Source: Hyphomicrobiales bacterium
Lineage (GTDB): Bacteria; Pseudomonadota; Alphaproteobacteria; Rhizobiales; Xanthobacteraceae
Assembly: GCA_017305715.1 (NCBI GenBank)
Contig: JAFKKG010000013.1
Location: 124,001-188,000 of the forward strand
Reading direction: 5' to 3'
Length of the DNA: 64,000 nt
Position numbers and translations under genes: made by a program. Under the pieces are notes generated by a model, which was not told where the DNA came from, did no database searches, and saw nothing but the letters and a program-made list of their open reading frames with translations. Shown here in pieces: positions 33,718-41,485 of the stretch (position 1 is the first letter of the stretch; each line of letters begins with the position of its first letter).

Positions 33718-34812
33718 TCAGCCCCATCGCTTTCTGGTGCTGAAATGAATACTCCGCGAAATTCCTACGAGCTTCTCCAGCAGCCCGTACCCATGGCTGT
33801 AAAGCGCCTTCTTGTTTCCAGGTAATTCCTCGATCCGGGACGCGAGGGTCGGTCGCTTGGCGTCGAGGAAGGTCCGTAACACCGCGAAGCATCGCTCCAG
33901 CATAGGCTCGGCCTTGTACGATCCATCGTGAGCATAGGCCTCTGCCAGCGCGGCCAGGATCCACAGCAGGGCGGCGGAATCGTTCCCGTAGACCCGCTCG
34001 AAAATATCGAGCAGGCGCTCCAGCGGGGGCATAGCCTCCCGGAAATCCCGGCAGTCGAGATAAGCGCGAGCCACAGATTCGAGCGTCTTCTGGACTTGCA
34101 GACTGTCCTGTTCGAACAGCGTCTCGTTGATGGTCAACGCCGTGTCAAACATGACCTTGGCCTTGCGGCGGTGCTCGGCCTCGACGCTCGATCGTACCTG
34201 CTTGCTGGCCGCGATATAGACGACGCCGAGCTCAACCAGCATCGTTGCGGTCTGCTGGCTCTCTCCACCGAAAACAGTCTCGTGCACGTCGAGGCAGCGT
34301 CCGCAATAGCGGTCGGCCAACTCTTGCTCCTCGGAGCTGAGGCAGACGCCGACCAATTGCTCGAGCGCGGCAGCGACTTCGGCACTTTCGGCGCCGTAAA
34401 GCTCGGTCTTGATGGCGAGGCTGCGCTCAAGAAACGGCAGAGCATTCGAAGGTTCTTTGCGCGCCAGATATCGTGCAGCGATATCGTTGCACTCGTTGGC
34501 GACCTCCGGGCCGACATCTCCAAAGGCTGCGGCCTTGATCTCCAGTCGCTTCAGAAGGAACGGCTCGAGCAGCTTGAATCCGCCCGAGTGCCTGTGACCG
34601 ATCCATTCGTCGAGCTGCGGTAGAAGCGATGCTGGGCCCCGTAATGCTTCGCCGATCCTGAGGCTGCGCTCGAAATACGGAATGGCAACCGTCGGCTTGG
34701 CGGCTTGGCAGATCAGCATAGCCAGCGTGTGTAGCGCAGTCGCCACCTCAGCGCTGTCGGTACCGAACTTGCGTTCCAGACCGGCGATATGGGCAAGGTG
34801 GTCGTCGTACAT
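33718..34812 (-). CDS. TPR protein (kinesin-light-chain-like repeats)
   Basis: 364 residues made of about seven TPR units of the 42-residue KLC type, e.g. VATALHTLAMLICQAAKPTV then AIPYFERSLRIGEALRG, and SNALPFLERSLAIKTELYGA, with the recurring GxxSxEVAxxL spacing. A scaffold for protein-protein contacts; no catalytic domain, signal peptide or membrane helix. It lies between the zinc-ribbon-like gene and a small secreted protein on the same strand. A related TPR gene is at 35285-36394, suggesting an ancient duplication within the cluster. Confidence 0.78.
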   Translation of the reverse strand: MYDDHLAHIAGLERKFGTDSAEVATALHTLAMLICQAAKPTVAIPYFERSLRIGEALRGPASLLPQLDEWIGHRHSGGFKLLEPFLLKRLEIKAAAFGDVGPEVANECNDIAARYLARKEPSNALPFLERSLAIKTELYGAESAEVAAALEQLVGVCLSSEEQELADRYCGRCLDVHETVFGGESQQTATMLVELGVVYIAASKQVRSSVEAEHRRKAKVMFDTALTINETLFEQDSLQVQKTLESVARAYLDCRDFREAMPPLERLLDIFERVYGNDSAALLWILAALAEAYAHDGSYKAEPMLERCFAVLRTFLDAKRPTLASRIEELPGNKKALYSHGYGLLEKLVGISRSIHFSTRKRWG

Positions 34813-34852
34813 GAAAGTTGTTGACCTCCAGATAACGGTGAAGACGATGTAC

Positions 34853-35269
34853 TCAGCGGCGCAGGATCACGGCCGGCGGCTGGTCGCGCGTTAAGCCGAA
34901 CCGTTTTTTGCACATCGAACCGAACGTCCCAGCGGAGGCGATCGCGGCCGCGCCCACGTTGGCTGGTTCAACCATCATCTGCAGGATGCGTCCGCTTGGT
35001 GATACCAGCGCCGTCACCTTGCAGTTGAAGGTCTCATGGTTCACGATCTGGTCGCCCGGAAAATCGAGAGTCGTTGCCAATCGCCATTGATAGGCGCGAT
35101 TATGCTTGCCGACGACGTCGACGGAATCGGGCTGTCCGTGGATGCGTATGAAATCCGTGATGGGAGCGAGCTTCAGCCTGCCCGCATGCGCGGCTGTCGC
35201 TGCCCCAGACGTCACGAGGACCGCGAGTGCGAGAACGACTGCAAAAGCAACATCTGAACGGGAATGCAC
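34853..35269 (-). CDS. Small secreted hypothetical protein
   Basis: 138 residues with a clear signal peptide (FAVVLALAVLVTSGAATAAH, AG). The mature part is about 110 residues with two Cys that could form a disulfide (FNCKVTALVSPSGRILQMMV and MCKKRFGL). No known family. Placed between the two TPR genes with short gaps (41 and 16 bp), so probably co-transcribed. Confidence 0.65.
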   Translation of the reverse strand: MHSRSDVAFAVVLALAVLVTSGAATAAHAGRLKLAPITDFIRIHGQPDSVDVVGKHNRAYQWRLATTLDFPGDQIVNHETFNCKVTALVSPSGRILQMMVEPANVGAAAIASAGTFGSMCKKRFGLTRDQPPAVILRR

Positions 35270-35284
35270 AGGTCATCATCCAAT

Positions 35285-36394
35285 CTAGGGTGCGTGCAGG
35301 TCGAGCATGTTCGGCGCATAATCCCGATGGGCCCCGTCCTGGCTCATGGCAACCCAGGCGAGGACCTCTGCCAGGCGGTCATCCCGCGGGTCGGGTGCCC
35401 TACTCATTTGTGTGACCAGGTCGTCGTCCATCGAATCCGGCCAAAGTTCGCGCAGCGCGGCGGTGCGCGCATCGGCGGGCAGCGCGAAGATTCTTCCCAG
35501 CGCCGCGATGGCGAGCCCGGCGACGTCGCTGGCGTCCGTCCTGCGCTCCGCGTCGAGCAGCCGCTGGGCGAACTGCAGCAACAGCCTGGCCGTCCCTGGC
35601 CATATCGTGGCAGGGCCGTCTGGCAGCAGCGACGTCAGGTCCTCGACGCGGCCATAGCGGGCTAGTGCCTGGGTGGTCGCCGCAAAGGCTTCTATCAGCT
35701 CGGCGGGATCTTTGGCCAGCATGGCCGCTTTGGCCTGCAGGCTACGTTGCAGCAGCGGCCCGATCTCGGCCGCATGCTCCAATGCAGCCAGGGTGCGGAT
35801 CAATGCATCGAGCGTGGCTGCAAGCTTGGTATCGTCAGGCGTCTCCATGGTCGTGCGGATGGCAAAGGCCCGGCGAAGCAGCGGCTCGGCCTCGGCCGGC
35901 TTTTTGGTCCGTAGCAGCAGCTTGCCGAGCCGCAGCAGCGTCGCCGCGGCCTCGCCGGACTGCGGTCCGTAGATTTTTTCGACCAGTTCAAGACACCGCT
36001 TCTGGCAGGACACGGCATCCTCGATTCGAAACGTCCTTAGATGGCGATCGGTGAGTTCCTCCAGTGCCGGCAGCAGATCGAGGCTGGCCGCGCCAAGCGC
36101 GCTCTCCCGGACCTCTTGGCTGCGGCGGAACAGCTCGCCTGCCTCCTCCTTGCCCTTATGTTCGGCGCATTTGGCCCAGCGCAGCAGTGCGTCCGCAACC
36201 CTGACGTCGGCGCCGAGCATGCTCTCTCGGATTTGCAGGCTACGGCGGAAGTAAGGCTCGGCGCCGGAATAGATCCGGTTCGCCGCGTACCACAGCGCAA
36301 ATTCCTCGAGCGCGTCCGCGACCCTCAGGTCCTGCGGTCCAAACTCCGCTTCCAGCCGGGCGATCTCGGCCCGCTTCTCGTCGATTCCTGACAT
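35285..36394 (-). CDS. Second TPR protein (kinesin-light-chain-like repeats)
   Basis: 369 residues from ATG 36394 (MSGIDEKRAEIARLEAEFG); nine further in-frame codons precede it. The first two thirds are TPR units of the KLC type (GAEPYFRRSLQIRESMLGAD, SGEAAATLLRLGKLLLRTKK, AEAEPLLRRAFAIRTTMET). The C-terminal third is helical without clear repeats and ends with LAEVLAWVAMSQDGAHRDYA. Similar to the TPR protein at 33718-34812. No enzyme domain. Probably a scaffold within the unrecognised cluster. Confidence 0.78.
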   Translation of the reverse strand: MSGIDEKRAEIARLEAEFGPQDLRVADALEEFALWYAANRIYSGAEPYFRRSLQIRESMLGADVRVADALLRWAKCAEHKGKEEAGELFRRSQEVRESALGAASLDLLPALEELTDRHLRTFRIEDAVSCQKRCLELVEKIYGPQSGEAAATLLRLGKLLLRTKKPAEAEPLLRRAFAIRTTMETPDDTKLAATLDALIRTLAALEHAAEIGPLLQRSLQAKAAMLAKDPAELIEAFAATTQALARYGRVEDLTSLLPDGPATIWPGTARLLLQFAQRLLDAERRTDASDVAGLAIAALGRIFALPADARTAALRELWPDSMDDDLVTQMSRAPDPRDDRLAEVLAWVAMSQDGAHRDYAPNMLDLHAP

Positions 36395-36511
36395 AGCGCG
36401 ATGATTACTCCCTGGTCGCACCTTAAGATTAGGTGACGCAATGCTGATCCGGAAGTCTGTCTATCGCCAGATCAATTGCATTGCCCCGACGTGGATAATT
36501 GCCCTTCGCCA

Positions 36512-36757
36512 CTACTTGCCGCCGCATCTTTCGATGGCGGAACGCCAATTGGGTGCGTCTACGCGCGGCAGCCTGTACTTGTTGCGCGCGGCCGAAATCA
36601 CCAGCGGGTCCGCCTTCTCAATCACGGACAGCAGGCGCGATTGGAGGCGCTCCCAATGCTTGCCAAATAGCTCGGGGTCGCGCCGGGAGAAGCCGAGGTC
36701 CCATTGCACGAAGGTAGTTTGGTCGGCGCCGTCCGTCTCCTCGAACTCGCCGGGCAA
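36512..36757 (-). CDS. Small hypothetical protein or fragment
   Basis: 81 residues: a charged, aromatic-rich soluble sequence (TTFVQWDLGFSRRDPELFGK, HWERLQSRLLSVIEKADPLV). No signal peptide. The start has a weak ribosome site, and the upstream sequence hints that it may be the 3' part of a longer decayed gene. Same strand as its neighbours. No family recognised. Confidence 0.4.
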   Translation of the reverse strand: MPGEFEETDGADQTTFVQWDLGFSRRDPELFGKHWERLQSRLLSVIEKADPLVISAARNKYRLPRVDAPNWRSAIERCGGK

Positions 36758-36863
36758 TGGATACGGAAGCCATACTTAGCGACTTGCCTCGGGAAATGCG
36801 TGCGCTTCAACCAATCTGACTCTCTGCAGCCCTCATGCGTTACGCGATACATATTTCTCGGGC

Positions 36864-38477
36864 TCAATCGGGAACCGTAGTATTCGACTCTGCGTGATGC
36901 GCGCCGTGGCAATGCTTGAATCGCTTTCCTGAATTGCATGGGCAAAGGTCGTTACGTCGTACGCCACTAAACTCCATGGACGTCTTCAATTCATCGGGAA
37001 GCCTCAAGAGTGGGGCAGACGGTTCATCCGGACCTGCCGCCAACAATTTCGCGGGCGGCATCCTTGGGCGATTCATCAGCCATCCGGCCAAACATCCGAA
37101 TAATATGAGCCCGCCTAGAAACGCCAAACCCTTCTTGCTGTCATTAAACCGTTTGACCTCATCCTCCTCGCGCTGCCTGGCTTCTTTCAAGCGCTGCTCC
37201 TCTTGATCCGCGTACCACTTTGCGGCGGCTTGGAGTGCCGTCGGAGGAACAGTCCAACTTACCGATAATTTTTCTGGCCTTGAAAGAAAGATCGCGCGCT
37301 TCAGCAGTGCCATTTGCGTCGGCGACTTTTCTGATCCGCTACCAATGTAGTTCGACGTCATACGAGATGCGAATCCGAGCGAAACTCCCCCGCATACAGT
37401 CGACACGAGCGAGAGACGGCGTCGGCCCTTTGCTTCTTCAATGATCTCCCAACGCCCCAAGCCTGGAAGCGAATCCGGCACTTCAACGTGATCAATCTCA
37501 TGGGCGTCGATCAGTTGACGGAGTTCATACGAATAGAAGTTCTGGTCCGTCAAAATATGCGCAATCGCAAAATGCCGATAGATATTATACATGTCGCGCC
37601 AAATTGGCTCGGCCCGAAATGTCTCTTCCATGCGAGCGGTCCAAGCACAGGCAAATTCCCTTGCTATGGGGTCTACGTTTCCGTTCTTGGCGCCCGCCTC
37701 TGCGTCTCCATCTGCGTCGCTGAGGATCACTTGAGCCGACCGCAAGGATGCTATTTGATAATCGTGTGCGTATTCGAACTTGCCGGGTTCGAACCAGAAC
37801 CGACGTCGACTGCTCCATTCGGCCGCCATATCGTCATCCCGAAGCTTCTGCCGCGACTGCTCGAGTCGCCGAGCAAAAGTTCCTGGCAACGGCGGGTTAA
37901 CCGGCAATTGAAGCGTGCCCTGTGAAACTTGCTTCATGCGATAGTCGGCCTCGACTAGCACTTTTGTAACTCTGGAATGTCTAGGCAGGGCGTCGACCCG
38001 AACCGCTTGTGGCTGGTTAGAGCACACTCGCAGGTATTGTTGCTTAGCGGCCGCGTCTCTCCCTGAAATCTGGTTTAGATTGGGCGTTTGGCTTCTGTCC
38101 GGGTCCAAGGAGATTCCTGGCTCGATCTTTCCGTATTTTCTGTTGGCTGATCTTATCGCGACAATGAGGTCGTCGAGATAAAGGTCCGGTTGGCCCTTCT
38201 CACCGACTCCGCCAAGTATGATATCGTTGTCGTCGTCTCGACAGACAACATCAATACGGGTCAACCCAGTAAGCCGCTTTTGTCCGCCAGTCTTCGCGCG
38301 CTTCAACGCTTCGCGTAGCGAGACCGCTACTTCCGCCCCCGATTCCGTTTTCGATACCACGGGGGAAACGTTGCAAACATTGTCAGCTGCCGCCGCAGTC
38401 AGCGGCTTATGTACGACTAATGCGGTTACTCCGGACGCCAGAAAACTGCGCCGATTGATAAGCCCCCTGTGCGTCAT
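36864..38477 (-). CDS. Tat-exported DUF1598-like protein with C-terminal membrane segment and SEC-C motif
   Basis: 537 residues in an unusual order. N-terminus: twin-arginine signal NRRSFLASGVTALVV. Residues about 40-380: a domain resembling DUF1598 (DDLIVAIRSANRKYGKIEPG, RVTKVLVEADYRMKQVSQG, RRRFWFEPGKFEYAHD), mainly known from planctomycetes. Residues about 445-465: a transmembrane helix (KGLAFLGGLILFGCLAGWLM). C-terminus: a zinc-binding SEC-C motif (CPCNSGKRFKHCHG). With an N-out/C-in topology, the SEC-C end would face the cytoplasm. Third-to-last gene of the unknown cluster by position; not an annotated system as far as I know. Confidence 0.7.
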   Translation of the reverse strand: MTHRGLINRRSFLASGVTALVVHKPLTAAAADNVCNVSPVVSKTESGAEVAVSLREALKRAKTGGQKRLTGLTRIDVVCRDDDNDIILGGVGEKGQPDLYLDDLIVAIRSANRKYGKIEPGISLDPDRSQTPNLNQISGRDAAAKQQYLRVCSNQPQAVRVDALPRHSRVTKVLVEADYRMKQVSQGTLQLPVNPPLPGTFARRLEQSRQKLRDDDMAAEWSSRRRFWFEPGKFEYAHDYQIASLRSAQVILSDADGDAEAGAKNGNVDPIAREFACAWTARMEETFRAEPIWRDMYNIYRHFAIAHILTDQNFYSYELRQLIDAHEIDHVEVPDSLPGLGRWEIIEEAKGRRRLSLVSTVCGGVSLGFASRMTSNYIGSGSEKSPTQMALLKRAIFLSRPEKLSVSWTVPPTALQAAAKWYADQEEQRLKEARQREEDEVKRFNDSKKGLAFLGGLILFGCLAGWLMNRPRMPPAKLLAAGPDEPSAPLLRLPDELKTSMEFSGVRRNDLCPCNSGKRFKHCHGAHHAESNTTVPD

Positions 38478-38510
38478 GAAATTTGTTTCTCCGACCCAAT
38501 AGACCAGCGA

Positions 38511-39173
38511 TTAAGAATCTGGCTTTCTCAAATTAAGAACCTTACGCCTGAGTTCACTCAGGTCGCTTTCCGTTCCCGTCGGAATCGCTCCGATATGCAC
38601 GCCGCCGACAGGCCCTGAGGATACCGAATTATTTGGGCGGCTGACGTTTGCCCCCGATGGCTTTGAGCCAATCTCAGGTGAAGTCGAGCCTGATCCGGTT
38701 GGCTCGAGGGGGCCGCTGACTCCCGACTCTCTGGTGAGAGCGGAATTTCCGCTTGGGTGGGAATTCGATCTCGGGGCACCGGGTGCCAGGCGCCCACCTC
38801 CGGTGCCCGAAACGTCCGACTCCAAGGGCGTGCGCTGGTTTCGCCTGCGCTGAAGCTCCTGCAACTCGCGACCAACGGCGGCTGCGCCGTTCAATCGCAT
38901 CGTCTGTTCTTGAGGACTTTCGTAGTCAGGTCTGGTCGTGAGATTTTCTCTCAACGATAGTTTATCAATGCATACGCCATGATCCCAGCCGTCTTGCGCG
39001 ACGTGCTGTCCGTGCTTTTCGCACTCCATGCATTTCTTATACAGATTCTGCAGTTCGACCGAGATGTAACTGCAGTTCCATCCGGGACCGAATTTCTTCT
39101 GCAGGGTTTCAGCGTGGGCCGGACAATTGGTGATTCCGAGGGCGAAAATTGCAACGAGAATGAAGTAGCGCAT
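38511..39173 (-). CDS. Secreted Ser/Gly/Pro-rich hypothetical protein
   Basis: 220 residues from ATG 39173. Signal peptide RYFILVAIFALGITNCPAHA. The mature N-terminal 80 residues have six Cys (WNCSYISVELQNLYKKCMEC, CEKHGQH, HGVCIDK), suggesting a small disulfide- or metal-stabilised domain. The rest is low complexity, rich in Ser, Gly and Pro (SNSHPSGNSALTRESGVSGP). No family recognised. It precedes the DUF1598-like gene by 33 bp on the same strand and probably belongs to one transcript. Confidence 0.6.
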   Translation of the reverse strand: MRYFILVAIFALGITNCPAHAETLQKKFGPGWNCSYISVELQNLYKKCMECEKHGQHVAQDGWDHGVCIDKLSLRENLTTRPDYESPQEQTMRLNGAAAVGRELQELQRRRNQRTPLESDVSGTGGGRLAPGAPRSNSHPSGNSALTRESGVSGPLEPTGSGSTSPEIGSKPSGANVSRPNNSVSSGPVGGVHIGAIPTGTESDLSELRRKVLNLRKPDS

Positions 39174-39430
39174 GAAATCGCTCAACTGAAATTAACATGA
39201 CCGGATCGATACCCGACCAATCCAATATTTTCACCTGCCTGGCCTAATCCAACGGAACTGTCTAGACAGCTCATTTTTGTCACGACCTACCGAAGGTCCG
39301 CAATTAGTATAACTGCGCAAAATCGAGTGTTAACCACACCGATGGCGTTGGCTTTGTCGATCGCCCGGGCTTGATGTTCATGCTTTGTACGTCTCGAACG
39401 CTTCAGTGCGCCTGCGTGAAATGTGATCCA

Positions 39431-39760
39431 TTACGTCGGCCAACCCGGTGAGCGCCGCTTCTGCAAATGATGCGCCAGCAGCTTGAGCATTTCCGCGTTA
39501 GCTTCGTCGTTGCCTCGTTCCCTCCTGTGCGCTTCCGCGATCGTATAACGACCGGGGTCTCTGGCTACGATCTTGCGGCGATGAAAGGAAATGTTCGTCG
39601 AGAACGGGTGCTCCAACTCCTAGGCGGTCAATTCGTCGGCCAGCGCAGGGCGCGTTGCCAGCTCGATGCGCGCCGGGGCATCGCGAACTCAACCGGATCA
39701 GCATCGGGAACGAGGCGCGCGAGGTGCCGAACGGTTCTCGGATATCCGATAAATAGAGCA
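39431..39760 (-). pseudogene. Decayed partial copy of the zinc-ribbon-like gene
   Basis: The readable end (STNISFHRRKIVARDPGRYT, then IAEAHRRERGNDEANAEMLK) is similar to the end of the protein at 32935-33660 (IISFHRGKIKARDNGRYTIA). Upstream, ALADELTA is followed by a TAG stop, where the intact protein has ALADEMIAED, and the earlier part is frame-shifted. So this is a broken, truncated paralogue, 6 kb from its intact relative. Confidence 0.65.
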
Positions 39761-39765
39761 TGGCG

Positions 39766-40065
39766 CTACTCCTTTGCTCCACGAAGCGCCGCATCGACGA
39801 TGGTCCGTTTGTCGCACCCATAGATCGCGCTTAGTGCCGCAGCATCCTTGGCGAAATACTCTTTGTAAACATCAGTCAGATTGTCCAAAGCGCTGGTGTA
39901 TTTCCTGGCGGATTCAGCGGTCATTGCGATGAATTTCCGGTCGTAAGAACTGCTCGTATCCTTAAAGAAAGCTTGAAAGCCCTGGTCGACCCGCGCCTTG
40001 TCACAGGCGTGCACCTGTGAGGCCGTTACGAAGAGTAAGGTCGTGCTGGCCAGCAAACGTCTCAT
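39766..40065 (-). CDS. Small secreted hypothetical protein
   Basis: 99 residues from ATG 40065: a signal peptide (RRLLASTTLLFVTASQVHA) and a compact mature chain with two Cys (ACDKARVDQGF and IYGCDKR) that may pair. ATG 40065 is preferred over an in-frame ATG at 40104. No family recognised. It stands between two stretches of decayed DNA. Confidence 0.55.
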   Translation of the reverse strand: MRRLLASTTLLFVTASQVHACDKARVDQGFQAFFKDTSSSYDRKFIAMTAESARKYTSALDNLTDVYKEYFAKDAAALSAIYGCDKRTIVDAALRGAKE

Positions 40066-40159
40066 GGCAATTCCTTGGCTCGGAGGATGGTTGACTCGGA
40101 GCATAGGTAAACGTCACGCGGGCAGCATGACCCAAACGAGCTAGGATAACCCATTTGGG

Positions 40160-40499
40160 TCAACCGGGAGTTTTAGTTTTCGCTAGATACTCTTGGCTCG
40201 CCTCGTGAGATTCAACGAAAATCTGGCCGGTATCGTCGAACGCCTCGTTCGCGCGGAAATCCACCGGGTCGCCGGCCGCGGTTTCTGACGCCGACACGAA
40301 CTCTTGTTTGCATCCTATTGGTGCGTCAACGGATGACCCAAGCACGTCGCCTAAACTCGTTCGACGCCACATCAACCTCGCCCAGAAAGGCTTGTAGTTT
40401 GGGGGCAATTGCCAGGTCATGAAGGGCGCGGTCGACCGTATGGCGGGTGAAACTTCGGCACAAAAAGCTATTTTCCTCACGCCAGATTAGATCGCTCAT
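40160..40499 (-). pseudogene. Possible frameshifted hypothetical gene
   Basis: From ATG 40499 (ribosome site GGTGAG) a frame encodes SDLIWREENSFLCRSFTRHT and stops at 40326. In a second frame the continuation EFVSASETAAGDPVDFRANE, VESHEASQEYLAKTKTPG also looks natural and ends at 40160. Together they may be one gene broken by a shift near 40330. Family unknown. Confidence 0.3.
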
Positions 40500-40659
40500 C
40501 TTTCTCACCCTGTTGTCGAGATTGGATTCGCGTGCAGTGGCTTTCCAAGCAGGGGCATGGGGAGGCCCTCCTATTTCTTTTTCTTGCGGACGCTCTGGTA
40601 CGGCTTGATGTGAACGACCTTCGTTCCACCAAGCTTGTTCTTGATCTTGCGTGTACTAG

Positions 40660-40833
40660 GCTTCGCGCTGACTCAGCCCGAGGTCGCGAAGAAGCTCCGG
40701 CGATATCAGTCCTTTGTCGCCACCGTTGAAGGTGGGCAAGATCGACGTGGTTGAGCTTCTTGCCTTTGCCGAAGCAATCGGGTTCGATCCTCGTGAAGCG
40801 ATTAGACGCCTCTCTTCGGTCAGACCCGACTGA
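40660..40833 (+). pseudogene. XRE-family HTH regulator fragment, frameshifted
   Basis: GFALTQPEVAKKLRRYQSFV, ATVEGG is the helix-turn-helix core of an XRE-type regulator. One base later the other frame continues KIDVVELLAFAEAIGFDPRE, AIRRL, the usual end of this small family, stopping at 40831-40833. The junction (near 40735) is a frameshift, and no intact start is visible. Confidence 0.65.
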
Positions 40834-40940
40834 TTCTCCCAATTAATATTCTTCCGCCAGTATGAGCGTGATCACTCGCCGGGTGACGGTGGGATGGCTG
40901 CGCGAGAGGGGAAGGGCGCTCGGGACGCAGGGGGCGCAGG

Positions 40941-40997
40941 TCATCGGATCCCAGGTTCGAGCCCTGGTGCGCCCACCAAGCTTTTCAAGAATTTGGC
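40941..40997. repeat. attR: right attachment-site copy of the tRNA-Lys island
   Basis: Direct repeat of 24447-24503, 56 of 57 bases the same, carrying the 3' end of tRNA-Lys (T-arm, acceptor, CCA) plus flank, but no 5' half of the tRNA. The integrase remnant lies immediately to its right. Confidence 0.88.
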
Positions 40998-41059
40998 GGC
41001 ATAGCCGCCGCACCGACCTCGAATTATTTTGTAGCTCATTTTACAGTTTCGCTCTCCCT

Positions 41060-41215
41060 CAAGCGTGAGCACCGCCGTCTCGGCAAGTTGAATGTCGCGA
41101 CCGCGATAGTGCGCATCGAGAATAGCCTCGACGTTCTTCAGCGAATGACCGCTCAGATTTGCGGCACGCTGGCGACCAGCTCCAGCCAATGCGAACCAGT
41201 GTCTCAAGGACATGC
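41060..41215 (-). pseudogene. Tyrosine integrase C-terminal remnant beside attR
   Basis: The minus strand encodes SGHSLKNVEAILDAHYRGRD, IQLAETAVLTLE, the last part of a tRNA-targeting tyrosine integrase including the catalytic Tyr (AHYRGRD). The preceding SVPQI is in another frame and is followed by a stop, so the gene is broken. Nearly the same DNA occurs at 31829-31920. Nothing more of the integrase is visible up to the GH88 gene. Confidence 0.72.
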
Positions 41216-41395
41216 GTGCCGAAGACGCAACTGCACCAAACGGAGCCCTGCAAATCTATCGGCTCGGTCCGCTGGTCCAGAATGACTTCCCGCATGTAGT
41301 GAGGATCGCCTCTGGGCCGCCCATAGCCGACAATGCCAGGCAGCGCAGCGAATGAGCCCATGTCGTCGTTTCTTAATCTCCATTGCCGATATCTC

Positions 41396-41409
41396 TGAAA
41401 TCGCTTTCA
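41396..41409. promoter_or_regulatory. Candidate LacI operator upstream of the GH88 gene
   Basis: TGAAATCGCTTTCA is an imperfect palindrome (12 of 14 symmetric) with the central CG typical of LacI/GalR operators, 76 bp before the GH88 start. Similar in layout, though not identical, to the sites at 44739 and 50109. Confidence 0.45.
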
Positions 41410-41485
41410 AAGCGGATTGACAACGAAAATATCGGATGACAACTTGTAACTCAGCAAATGTCCCACCAAGGCATAAGTTCGAGAT

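Noticed and set aside
40941-40980. Second tRNA-Lys gene
   Set aside because: Only the T-arm and acceptor 3' strand are present; the 5' half is missing, so this is an att copy.
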